Below are positions 22,832-33,204 of a stretch of DNA of 37,420 nucleotides, piece after piece. The DNA is from Chromera velia (Eukaryota; Sar; Chromeraceae). Under the pieces are notes generated by a model. It searched no databases. It had not been told where the DNA came from and saw only the letters and a list, made by a program, of their open reading frames with translations. A program made the translations under genes and the position numbers. Numbering within the stretch: position 1 is the first letter of the stretch; each line of letters begins with the position of its first letter. The DNA lies in the NCBI GenBank assembly GCA_018398765.1, contig JAHBMJ010005875.1, positions 1-37,420 of the forward strand, written 5' to 3'.

Positions 22832-24059
22832 ATAGTCTGTCTGTCTGTCTCTCTGTCTGTCTGTCACCTTTCGGACCTCCTGCCTACTTTATCTGAGACG
22901 TCGTGATGTTCTTTTGTTTTTGTCGCTTTTTTTCTTTTTGTCTGTTGTGTTCATAAAGAAAACGAGGGAAAGGAACCGTTTAGTCTGTCTGCCTGTCGGT
23001 CTGTCTGTCCGTCTGTCTGTCTGCCTGTCTCCCTGTCTGCCAAAAGAAGAAAGAAAAACACAGAAGAGAATGCAAAAAGAGAAAAGGAGAAGAAAAGACG
23101 ACATAGTCTGTCTGCCTGTCCCTGCCTGCCTGCCTGCCTGTCTGTCTGTCTGGTCTGTCTGTCTATCTGCCTGTCTCGAAACTTGTGCTTACGAATTGAC
23201 GGCACACGCATGCTGTCAATCAGCGGGCGGTAATCCGGTGGCATCTGGTACTGAAACAAAAAAAGAGAGAGAGTGAGACTGCCCATGCAGCCTCTGGTAA
23301 CTACTTGTTCGTCTGGAAAAACAGTACGTGTCAGAGAAAGCAGGTGGGAATTGCGCGACGACGGTGGCAGCACCCTTGCACCATTTTCTATCCTTTCGTC
23401 TGAACGGACGATTGCCGATGCATTGAGGCGTGAGGAGGAGACAAAAAGGAGAAACACGATCGACCTTCTGATGAGGTTATTCAGGTGATTCTTCTGTCTA
23501 GCTACATACGCACAGATGAAAACATTCACTACACATGAATTCACATTTGCGCACAAGTACAACTTCATACATGCCCACATACACCGAGGCTTCACCACCA
23601 CGCACCGCTGAGTTCCGAGGATTCCTTGAAGGATGTGAAGAGCACCTGGATTACCGGGATGAAAAAGAGCATACCCAGCCCAAAGAAGTACCACTTCGCC
23701 AATCCCCCCACCATGCACCCGATGAGTCCGGCAAGGACCATCAGGATATCAAACGACACGGCGTAGAAGATTTCACTCGTTGGGGCTTTGGCGAAACACC
23801 CGAGGTCGATCAGTAGAAGGGGGGTGGTTAGGGCCCAATCCCAATATCGTGCTTGATAGAACGGACGTCCATCAACCTCCGTGATCCCGATGCCCAAACT
23901 CATCGCGAAATAGGAGAGGAAGGCAATCGATGTCACAGCGACCGACAAGTAAGGGCAGAGCTTTTTACTGTACGGTCGATCTGCCGACTGCGCAAGGTAG
24001 GCTACTGAACTCAGCGCCATGAGGCCAGCAACAGAGCACAGAACAATGAAGGAATTCAT
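22315..24059 (-). CDS. Microbial (type 1) rhodopsin, bacteriorhodopsin-like proton pump, three exons
   Basis: A retinal-binding seven-helix protein, predicted light-driven outward proton pump. Exon 1 (24059 to about 23606 or 23646) carries helices A-E, exon 2 (23250-23193) the E-F loop, and exon 3 (22520-22315) helices F-G and a TAA. In bacteriorhodopsin numbering the residues are R82, D85, W86, T89 and D96 (all in RYWDWALTTPLLLID, residues 71-85), D115 (SFDILMVLAG), W182, Y185, P186, W189 (LWSFYPLVW), E194 (AEG), E204 (FIEIT), D212 and the Schiff-base lysine K216 (LDVCAK). That is the complete pump set, with Leu at position 93. Exon 2-3 joins in phase (GTAAGC donor, GTGCAG acceptor). The exon 1-2 junction is unresolved: exon 2 must begin in phase 0, which GTGCTC at 23645 fits, while the better-placed GTGCGT at 23605 is out of phase. 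Length is about 225-240 residues, with no C-terminal extension, so it is not a channel or sensory fusion. Start is ATG 24059. It diverges from the RRM gene. Confidence 0.93.
22551..23170. repeat. CA and TCTG arrays in rhodopsin intron 2
   Basis: CT then CA repeats (22551-22610) are followed by long TCTG/TGTC arrays (about 22670-22865) with a repeated TATAGTCTGTC variant, and further TCTG runs at 22980-23040 and 23105-23170. On the transcript strand these read TG and CAGA. They make up most of the 672-bp intron. Confidence 0.9.
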
Positions 24060-24963
24060 CTTGATTGATAACACCGCTACAGAGACCTACGTACGGCACA
24101 CTCAAACAAACGCTCCGGGCAGGAAGCGGAAACTGAGCAGTTCCTTCTTTTTGCGCACTCCGTCGAGAAGTTTGCTGAAGTGTTGGTAAGTAAAGGGAGA
24201 CTGAACAGGGTCGCCAAAAGCGTATCTAAAAGATGTGCAGCAGATGAAGAATGGTGTCCAGTTTTCAGCTGTGCCGTTCAGCAGATTGAGTGGGGTGTGT
24301 GCACGAGACCTTGCAGCTAGTTGGAGAAGGGGGCTGCGAAGAAATCGGAACGCATGTTCCAGGCGATCAAAAGTGTTCTGTATGGCTAGCTAGAGGATGC
24401 TAGAGGTGTTGTTTGTTCTGACATGTTTGTTCACTGTTCAGTGCATCTCTGCGCTCGCGAGGCGGCGGCGGCGCGGCGGCGGCGGCGGCGGCTCATGCGC
24501 AGGATCGATCGATGCGCGGCGCGGCTCCCACATTCTCCCATGCACGAAATTCACACGAACTGCATGCATGCCCGCGATATGCCCGCGTGAATGCCCCGAC
24601 TTGTCCCGAAACTGTCCCATGAACACATCTGCCATTGAAGGATGGGAATGCTCAAAGCTTCGTATTAATAATGCATTTAAGCTCGCTCGCTAATCGCTCA
24701 ATCCTTGGCCTACTATAATCCGGGCTTGCATTCCTTGGTCGTAGAGTCATTTCCTCTTGAGACGTAAGCAGAAGAACCGGATCAAAGCAGAAGGCGTCTC
24801 GGTCTAATCGGCGTCTCTTGCCTTTTTGTAATTAAGAAGTATAGAAGTCCAGATCTCGTTCGATCTTGGATGCAGAATCTGGAAGCCGTTCGTTTCAACT
24901 GCGTTCATCAGATCGTGGTGAAGCGGTGAGAGCCAAGGAACGAAACGGAAGCCGATCGAAATC
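24060..24963. promoter_or_regulatory. Divergent spacer between rhodopsin and RRM genes
   Basis: The 904-bp spacer lies between two outward-facing start codons, so both promoters should be here. It contains a dense GCG/GGC run (24462-24493) and a GATCGATC palindrome just after it (about 24505). No TATA box was identified. Regulatory function is inferred from position. Confidence 0.4.
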
Positions 24964-25891
24964 ATGCCAAACCAAGTCGAAGCAGCAATCCCCCAACCCC
25001 ATACGTGTAATTGTGACTTCCTTCGTGCCCACATTCGTATATTAGAAAGCGAGAATCAATGCCTTCGTGAACGCCTACAACTTTATCAGAGCGCGTCAGC
25101 CGTGCTCCCAAAAGGCCAGCCGACAGAGGCGTCCAGTGGCACCGGGGAGGCGACCAGCTCTGCAGAGTTGAAGGCGACTAAAACAGGGGCCGTCCTGAAG
25201 AAGCCCACTTCAGGTCCCTCGTCTCCCCCAAGTGACGCCACCACCTCAGAGAAGGAGAAGAAGAAGGGCCCGAAGGCCAAGAAGGCAAAGGCTCCTCTAT
25301 CAGAAGAAGAGCAGACAGCAGCAGCACAGCTAACGTCTCACCAGGATGACCGGAACCTTTTCGTGTTCCACATTCCAGGAGACTGGCAAGAGGAAAACCT
25401 GCACAAGGTTGGTTGGTTGGTTGGTGTTTGGATGATGGGAGGAGAGACTCATGCGGATGGCGAGACTGGGAGTTTTTCATTTTTTCTTTCTTTCTTTCTT
25501 TTTTTCTTTCTTTTTTTCTTTCTTTCTTTCTTTCTTTCTTTTTTTCTTTCTTTCTTTCTTTCTTTCTTTTCTTTCTTTTTTTCTTTTGTTCTTTCTTTCT
25601 TTTCTTTCTTTCTTTTCTTTCTTTCTTTCTCTTTCTTTCTTTCGTTTGTTCTTTCTTTCTTTCTTTCTTTTTTTCTTTCTTTTTTTCTTTCTTTTTTTCT
25701 TTCTTTCTTTCTTTCTTTTTTTTTTCTTTCTTTTTTTTTTTTCTTTCTGTCTTCCTTCCTTTCTTTTCTTTTCTTTCTTTCTTTCTTTCTTTCGTTCTTT
25801 CTTTCTTTCTTTTCGTTCTTTCGTTCTTTCGTTCTTCCTTCCTTCCTTCCTTCCTTCCTTCTTTCCTTCCTTTCTTCTTTGTTTCTTTCTT

Positions 25892-25942
<51 letters not shown>

Positions 25943-25964
25943 TCTTTTTTTTTCTTTCGTTCTT

Positions 25965-26007
<43 letters not shown>

Positions 26008-26041
26008 CTTTCTTTTCTTCTTTTTCTTTTGTTTCTTTCTT

Positions 26042-26110
<69 letters not shown>

Positions 26111-26144
26111 CTTTCTTTTCTTCTTTTTCTTTTGTTTCTTTCTT

Positions 26145-26194
<50 letters not shown>

Positions 26195-26486
26195 GCTCTG
26201 GCGTCCCAGTTGAGCCTGCTTTCCTGCATGCAGTCTGTATTGCTCGGCCTGGATTTTCTCCTTGTGGGCTCTGCTGCCGGTTCGTCATGCCCCTTTGAGG
26301 GATGATCGACTCATTCATCATTTCACACTTCTTCTCTTTGTATCTTTCTTTCTGTCTGTCTTTCTTTCTGTCTGCCTGTCTGTCTGTCTGTCTGAAGAAA
26401 AAGGAGGGAGAAGAAGAAGAAGAAGAAGCATATAGTCTGTCTGTCTGTCTGTCTGTCTGTCTGTGGAGAAGAAGAAGAAACATATA

Positions 26487-26518
<32 letters not shown>

Positions 26519-27169
26519 GCAGCTGTTCAGACCCTACGGCAACATCGTTTCCGCGATCATCTCCCGTGAGCCAGAGACGGGACGGAACAAAGGCTTCGGG
26601 TTTGTTTGTTATGAACACAAAGAGGACGCCGAGAAGGCCATAGAGGCCCTCAACGGGACTTTCGTGTGCGGGAAGAGACTGGCCGTGAAGCTGAAAGAGG
26701 TACCCGCCAAGTTGAAGCATGCTGCTGCCGAACAGCCACTACTTGAGGCCCCCCGGTCTTTCACTTCTGCCAGAGCAACAGGGGGAGAGGGGGAGGGGGA
26801 GGCCCGTTCCGGGACCCGCCAGCAGAGGGAGAAAGAGAATGTGGGGGGAGCAGGAGGCGTGTTCTCTCCCGCCTCTGGTGAATCTACCGGCCAGGCGTCA
26901 CCGAACGGAGAGAGTGTGCGTGCAGGGCACGGCAAGAAGATAAAGAAACAGAGTCCACCGGATGCAACGGACCGCCATTCGGCTGGTGCTGCTGCTGCCG
27001 GGGAAGAAGGCGACCATTCTGCAGACGCAGGAAAGAAGTCAGTGAGACAGACAAGCAGGACGTCAAAAGAACGCATTCCTTTGTCCCTCCCTCCCTTTCT
27101 CCCTTTCCTTGCTTGTTTGCATCCTTTCTTCCTTCCTTGCTTGCCTGCTTCCTTGCTTTCCTTTTTCCC

Positions 27170-27200
<31 letters not shown>

Positions 27201-28292
27201 TCCTTCCTTCCTTCCTTCTTTCCTTCCTTCTTTCCTTCCTTTCTTCCTTTCTTCCTTTCTTCTTTCTTTCTTTCTTTCTTTCTTTCTCTCTTTCTCTCTT
27301 TCTTTCTTTCTTTAGTTTCTTTCTTTCTTTCTTTCTTTTTTCCTTCCAGAAGGGAAGAAAGATGTGCCCCTGGCTTCTAGCTGCATATCCCGTCACCTCA
27401 CTGTTTGCGTGCGTGGGTGTTCATGTTCATTGTTCTTTTCTTGCTGTTGTTTCAATTCTCTTCTCTTCTGTTTTGTGCGTGCAGGAAGAAGAAAAAGAAG
27501 AGTTGGAAGAAACTGGGAGAGGGTGAGGGCGCGATAGCGCAGTCCTTCGAAGGCTTCTCCCCCCCAACTCACGAAAAGAAACAAAAGGGGCCCGAGGGGA
27601 AAGAAGAAGGAGACCCCACAGGAACAGTCCTACTCCCCCCCCCTGGTGTGCTGCAGACACCTGAAGACGCTGCCGTCCCTTCGGGGATTCCCCTCCACCC
27701 CCCACCCCCCTACCCCCCTGATAGCATTCCCCTTCATCCACCACCCCCCTACCCTCCCTATCCTCCCTCCTGCCCTCCCTATCACCCAAGTTACCCTTCT
27801 TTCCCCACAGAAGAACCCTTCCCCCAACCTGCTCCCTCTTCAAGGGAAATCACGCCTGCCTCTTCATTCTCTCTGCCTCTGCCTGACGGGCGGCCCCCCC
27901 CGGTTCCTTACCATTTTGAAACGCTCACCCCCCCACATCCTCACTCCGCGGACGCCTTTAAGAACCCACACCCGAACCACCAGAACACCCTCCCTCCCCC
28001 CCCCGGATTCGGGTTCGAGGCCTTTCCCCCTCCAGTCCCTGCCCCTTCCGCAGACATGGGCCCCCCGCCGGGCATCAAGCAGTCAACTCGAGCACGGTCG
28101 CCCCCCCCCGCCTACACGATGTTCGATTCTGCTCCTCCTAACGTCTCCATCCCGCCGTCCCTAATGCCCTCTCTTTCCTCCTCCCTGTCCCGCTACACTC
28201 TGGAGAGGGGTAACGCAGCAGCGTCCTCGGCCTCTGCATATCCGCAGTGGGGGGGAAGCGTTGCACAGGTCGGGTTTCCCCCCTGCGGCTGA
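24964..28292 (+). CDS. CELF/Bruno-like single-RRM RNA-binding protein, three exons
   Basis: Exons are 24964-25407 (donor GTTGGT), 26523-27037 (acceptor CTGCAG, donor GTCAGT) and 27485-28292 (acceptor GTGCAG, stop TGA). All phases agree, giving 588 residues. The RRM spans about residues 130-207 and is cut by intron 1: RNP2 is LFVFHI (132-137), RNP1 is KGFGFVCY (171-178), and NLFVFHIPGDWQEENLHK plus LFRPYGNIVSAIISREPE matches the third RRM of CELF/Bruno proteins best. N-terminal to it are a CxC-containing start, a likely coiled coil (FLRAHIRILESENQCLRERL) and a basic patch (KEKKKGPKAKKAKA, about 97-110) that could be a nuclear signal. The last exon is proline-rich and probably disordered. CELF proteins bind UGU-rich RNA in splicing and mRNA decay. 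Only one RRM is seen instead of three, so the exact role is uncertain. Confidence 0.9.
25473..26177 (+). repeat. About 700-nt pyrimidine-only tract (TTTC, TTCC, TC) in RRM intron 1
   Basis: Almost every base on the plus strand is C or T, with isolated G residues, arranged as TTTC, TTCC and CT repeats; three near-identical CT blocks end in CTCGTTCTTTC or similar. It produces long FFLSFF (plus) and ERKKER (minus) frames that are artefacts. A GT run follows, then TCTG runs (26353-26520) that end at the acceptor. Confidence 0.97.
27171..27347 (+). repeat. TTTC/TTCC tract in RRM intron 2
   Basis: Repeats of TTTC and TTCC fill much of the 447-bp intron on the pyrimidine strand, matching the orientation of the larger tract in intron 1. 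Confidence 0.9.
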
Positions 28293-29473
28293 ATCTGGTG
28301 AGGTGAGATGAGATCAGCAGGTGGGAAGGAAGCGAAACTCAAGTGGGGAGAAGCAGGAATCAATCTATGTGATGGAAAGAGAAGAGAGAGGAAAACAGAG
28401 GAAAGGAAAGAGGGCGGGCAGAGAGAGAGAGAGAGAGAGACAGTCGGTCACGTGAAAGGAAGACATCGAAGAAAGAACCAAACAAGCAAACGACCCTTCT
28501 GACCTGATCTGATCTGGTCTTATCCAATCGAGCTCCCGTCGACGGTTTCTGTAAAAGAAGGAAGGTTCAATTGGTTGGGTGGTTCATTGCTTGTGTGCTT
28601 TCTTTCTTTCTGTCTTTCGAGTGTTCTGTGACTGAACGAACTTCTTTTGTGACTGAACAAACTTCCAAGCTTCCCTTCTTCCCTCTTCTCTTTTCCTCGC
28701 GCGCTTTCTCTCTTGTCCTCGCGCGGTTTCCATGATGACACACTCTTTCTCCTCCTGCGCTTCAGGGCAGTTTTTTCTTTTCTTCCATTTGTCTGCGGTG
28801 CCTTCAAACGCGACTATTAACAGCAGTAAGTTGGTAGTTTGCAGCTCTACTAGCTGCCATTCGAAGGGTGTGCAAAAGAAAGTCGAGGAGTCATGTGTCA
28901 TAGAAGAATGTGACGAGAAGAAGTGGAGATCCACGAAACGGTTCCAAAACATTGACCGACCCACAGGTTTTTTTTTTTTTTCTTCTGGTAAGGAATTGTA
29001 GACAAAGAAAGGACGAGAATTTTCCTTCCAGATGCCCAAATCTTTCTTTCAATGTAGAAAGAAGAGAAGAAGCAAAAGTTATCTGTCAAGCGTGCGGGTC
29101 TTTCTCTCACCTTCTTTCACTTGCTCCTTCCTTCCTTCCTTCCTTCCTTCCTTCCTCAGCAAGACCGACAATTCGTTCGGCGTTTCTTTCTCTAACTCAG
29201 AAAACCCGGTGACCCGTTTCATCTTTTCTTTGCATCGTCGGATGGATGGATGGATGGATGGAGGGACCTTCCAGACTGGGTGCGAGTGAGTGAGTGAAAA
29301 AAAAAGTTGACTGACGGAAGGCAGGCAAATCGATCCGATGAGGTTGGTGCATGAATGCCTAGGTCTGCTTCCTTCCTTCCTTCCTTTCCTCAGCACTGCT
29401 GCATGGGTTTGGGCAGGAAAGGAAACTTCGGGGGTCTGTGCGTGGGGCGGGGCGTGCAATCTCTCTCCGTCTG

Positions 29474-29527
<54 letters not shown>

Positions 29528-31541
29528 TGTGTGTGTCTGCCTGTCTCTCGCTAGCTCGCTGTGTCTCCCTCTCTGTTGGTATGTTGGGAAGGAAGGACGA
29601 AGAGCACGCAAGGAAAAGAAAAGAAAGGAACAGAAGGCTGCAGGCCCATGCAGAACTGTTTGCCTGCCTTCCTGTGTGCCTGCCTGTACGCTTCCTCGTG
29701 CGTGCGTCAATCGGACTTTGTGGCTGGCCGAGTCTGACGTTTGACTTTTGTTTTTGTTTTTCTTCGTCTTCGCCTGATTTGTCTTCCCTTCTCTCTCGCT
29801 TCATTGTCGATCACTCAAGTGTTCTGTCTGTCTGTTTGACGGGCCTCCGAAGCCCAAAGTGTGCATTGCATTTGATTTCTTTTCTTCCTGCATGGATGCC
29901 TTCTTTTCTTGTCTGTCGGTCTGGTCTGTCTAAGCTCCCTCCTGGACCCTGAGCTCATCACACACACAAAGGGAAGGAAAGAAAGAGAGTGGGGCTGCGG
30001 GAGATGAACGACTGACTCTGGAAGGAGGGAGGGAGGGATGGGTTCGTCCATCCATTCAGTCTCCGGCTGTCCGGGCGGGCGGAAGGAGAAAAAAACCTCT
30101 TTGCCCACCACCCAGAGAGACCCACGATGGTGTTAACACCAAGACTAAGTGACAAAGAGGCAACGAGTGAGAGAGAGTGGCAGGACTGCGGAGAGAGATG
30201 CCTTCCCTTCTTATGAACCCATGCATGCAGGCATCCATCTGTTCTGTCCGTCAGTCATCTTCCATCCATCCATCCATCTGTTCTGTCCGTCAGTCATCAG
30301 CCATCCATCCATCCATCTGTTCTGTCCGTCAGTCATCAGCCATCCATCCATCCATCTGTTCTGTCCGTCAGTCATCATCCATCCATCCATCCATCCATCT
30401 GTTCTGTCCGTCAGTCATCAGCCATCCATCCATCCATCTGTTCTGTCCGTCAGTCATCAGCCATCCATCCATCCATCTGTTCTGTCCGTCAGTCATCATC
30501 CATCCATCCATCCATCCATCTGTTCTGCCCGTCAGTCATCATCCATCCATCCATCCATCTGCACGAACCAACCAACCCTTTCGATCGAAAGCGCGTGCCC
30601 TAGCAAGCTCGTTGAATCACATGGCCAACTGGCTGTTCTTTTCTGATCGATGAAGAGCACGCCCATGCCCCCCCTGCACGGAAGGCACTTACTTACACCC
30701 GGGTGTCAGTACGGCAGCCTGCCTGCCTGTCTGTCTGACTGACTCGATGACATGAATTAAGTGCTTGAGTGTACTGGTAGCGCTGTGATCCATCGATGGA
30801 TGGATGCGTGGGGTGAGTAACTTGACTGATGACAGAAGTAATCAGATGATTGCATTGCCTTCATTCAGAATTCTTCTTTCATCCTCAGGAGGAGGAGGAG
30901 AACGAGATCGACGCACGCACCTTCCTCCCTTCGTTTGTGTAGACGGAGAGGGAACGAGAGAGAGAGAGATGCAAGTGTGCGGGCGGCATGGTACGGTAGG
31001 GATTGTGGGACGTGTCTGGTTTTGTTGGGCTTTGGGATGGGTGGGAGGAACTGTACATCCATCTATTCAATGAATGTGGGTGCGCGTTTCTCCCTCTCGC
31101 CTTTCTTTCCCTTCCCTTCCTTCTATGAGGCCTTCCCCTTCTTCCTTGACTTCGGCTGCATGCAAGAAGTCAAATGCTTAAGCCTCCGTCCGTCCGTCCG
31201 TCCATGTGCATGGATGGAATGTTGCGTTGCGTGTGTGCCCCCTGACCTTCGTTTCATGACGTGGACTTCATCTTTCTTTGTTTCTTTCTTTATTCTGTGC
31301 ACTCTCTCTCTCGCGCGCGCGCGCGCTCGATCTTCCAGCCGGCCTCTATCTTTGCGGCATAGCTCTCAATGTACATTTGTGTGTCGGGTGATTGAATTCA
31401 TATTTTCCGTATGGGTGGGTGGGTGGGTGGGTGGGTGTTTACATATTTTGCTTCTTAATTCGGCTTTAAATTTTTCCCGTCCCTCTTTCTTTCTTCCCGT
31501 GTGTGCACCTTTCGCTGTCTCCGTCTACCCGACTCGCCCGC

Positions 31542-31576
<35 letters not shown>

Positions 31577-31889
31577 TTTCTTCCCTCTCTTCTGAGGGAA
31601 GGGAAAGAAAGGAGAGGGGGGGGGGTTCTGGATCCGCACCCCTGTGGGCATGCATGCACGTCGTTCTGCATGGGCTTGTTTTGTTTGTGTGTGTGTGTCT
31701 CGATGATCGATGATGAGTTTCTTTCCTTTCTTGCATGTGCTTCCCTCTCCTCTCCTCTGCATGAAAGCAAAGCAACATCGTGTGCGTGCGTCGCGCGCGC
31801 ATTGAGGGGTCGAGTGCTCGAATGAATGATTGAGCGAGTGGGCAAATGAATCATCGGCCTCGTGCCTTCCTGCCTTCTTCTTTTAACAG
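28293..31889. other. No gene established; repeats and isolated splice-like signals
   Basis: Pyrimidine-rich acceptor-like CAGs occur on the plus strand near 28765, 29030, 29158, 29392 and 30889, and a GTAAGT donor near 28826. Several lie inside TTCC repeats that mimic polypyrimidine tracts. I could not join them into one frame. TTCC (29128-29155), GGAT (29240-29260), CT/GT (29474-29535), CCGT (31185-31203), GGGT (31412-31436) and CTGT (31541-31573) runs are present. Confidence 0.4.
30231..30560 (+). repeat. Minisatellite, about eight 39-43-bp units
   Basis: Each unit is CTGTTCTGTCCGTCAGTCAT followed by C and a variable run of CATC. Unit starts are near 30239, 30278, 30317, 30356, 30399, 30438, 30477 and 30520. 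Copies differ mainly in the number of CATC steps, with a TTCC variant in the first and a CCCG variant in the last. All three frames stay open through parts of it, giving HPSIHLFCPSV-type artefacts. Confidence 0.9.
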
Positions 31890-32375
31890 GGAACGACAAA
31901 GCTCTTGAAAGCTGTGAGTGTGTCTCGTCCCTACTACAACGCTATCACGTTTGTGATAGTCAAACCATCAAATTCAAGGCAAGCAAATAGAGAGGGAGAC
32001 GCGATGCAGTAGAGTGCTCAAACGAACTTTGTTTGCGTTCCCAAACCATATTCCTCTTCTGAAATTCTGAATCTGAATGCATGCATGTTTTCTTGTTGGT
32101 GTCTTTCCATGCATCCGTCAATCCGATCTCTCTTCATTCCTTCCATATCAAATGTACCGGGGTTTTCTCGCTTCCTTTCAGGAACCCTTCCTTCCTTCCC
32201 TGTTTCTTGCTAGGTCTCTTGTCTTTTATCCTTTTTCCATTCCCTCCATCTCCCTCTCTCTGGCTGCTTTCCAGATCATCAAACTGACCTACCAGACTCG
32301 CCGCGGTTTGCGTCTGTTTTGTTGGCGCAATCTTTGATCGAAATCCGTTGCCTTGACTTGACTGAAGTCCGCTGA
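31890..32375 (+). CDS. Possible 3' end of a plus-strand gene (two exons)
   Basis: A 24-nt segment (31890-31913) sits between a strong acceptor (TTCTTTTAACAG) and a strong donor (GTGAGTG). A second strong acceptor (GGCTGCTTTCCAG) precedes 32275. Joined in phase 1 they read NDKALES then YHQTDLPDSPRFASVLLA and QSLIEIRCLDLTEVR, with TGA at 32373-32375. Joined in phase 0 they stop at 32337. I recognise no family and found no upstream exons, so this is weakly supported; a plus-strand gene here would converge on VPS29. Confidence 0.3.
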
Positions 32376-33204
32376 AGTCAGCTTAGACTCAGCTTCGACC
32401 TCACTGTCGCGCAGTACAAAGAGTAGCGGTAACTGCATGCATGTAGCGCTAGACAAAGACAGGGACATAGAGGGACCTTCAACCGTCGTTAATTTGGTAA
32501 TAATTGGGTGTATATATAGAAAAATGTTCAGTCAAGCCTTCGTTCTTAGACGTTAATTCTATAGGCTTCGTTTTTTGTTATTTAGACAGTAATTGGACTT
32601 CACTGCAAGAAAAAATTTTTTGAGTTTGTCTGGACTCTGCTAGTGTCATTACTAGTTACGGTGTAATTAAGCATTTATATAAATTGATGCACACTGAATT
32701 AAGCTAGGAATTAAGCTGTTTAGGAAATTGTAAAGCAGTGATTAGGATTAGGATTTACATGTCCAGAGAATTGGCCTCCTACCTCAATATTAAATTAACT
32801 TTATCAGATTTTCATGCAAAGCTAATTATGAAACATTTGTTTATGGGACTAGGATTTAGATTAGGATAACTTAAATAATAGGATTTATGTTCAAGTTCTG
32901 GGGTTGTCCCGAGGTCCACTGCGGGGGGGCGGCGGCTTGCGCACCGTATAAGCTTACTAACAGTGAAAAATATAGAAGTGATCGCTATACATAGATTATA
33001 TCATCATAACTAGAATTTTTAAATCTTTTAGTATAATTCAGTGGGTGACAGCGGCAGCTAGAGTATCAGACTAGGTATCACAGCCGACACATTATCATAG
33101 TCATATGTTATGGATCTCTGTTTACGGTCTAGTCACCAGAATGGAAGCGACTTCAACTTAAAGCATGCACTAAAAGCTGAAACGGCGTCACGCCATTCAA
33201 TTGA
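32376..33204. other. AT-rich convergent spacer, no gene seen
   Basis: AT-rich sequence with TTAGGATTAGGATTT-type repeats lies between two gene 3' ends. Nothing coding is supported. Confidence 0.5.

Noticed and set aside
22951-23718. 255-codon minus-strand frame over the rhodopsin introns
   Set aside because: Only 23250-23193 of it is exon. The ends are TCTG repeat and intron translation.
23535-23816. Plus-strand frame opposite rhodopsin exon 1
   Set aside because: Antisense shadow of the helix D-E coding sequence.
24964-26298. 444-codon plus-strand frame ending in FFLSFF and SLSLSL repeats
   Set aside because: Only 24964-25407 is coding; the rest is intron sequence translated from a TTTC/CT tract. 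The RRM continues at 26523.
25449-26720. 423-codon minus-strand frame of ERKKER repeats
   Set aside because: It is the complement of the pyrimidine tract and has no non-repeat domain.
30149-30653. Plus-strand frames of HPSIHLFCPSV repeats, and a possible CRISPR array
   Set aside because: All frames are open because the unit is a tandem minisatellite. There are no unique spacers and the genome is eukaryotic.
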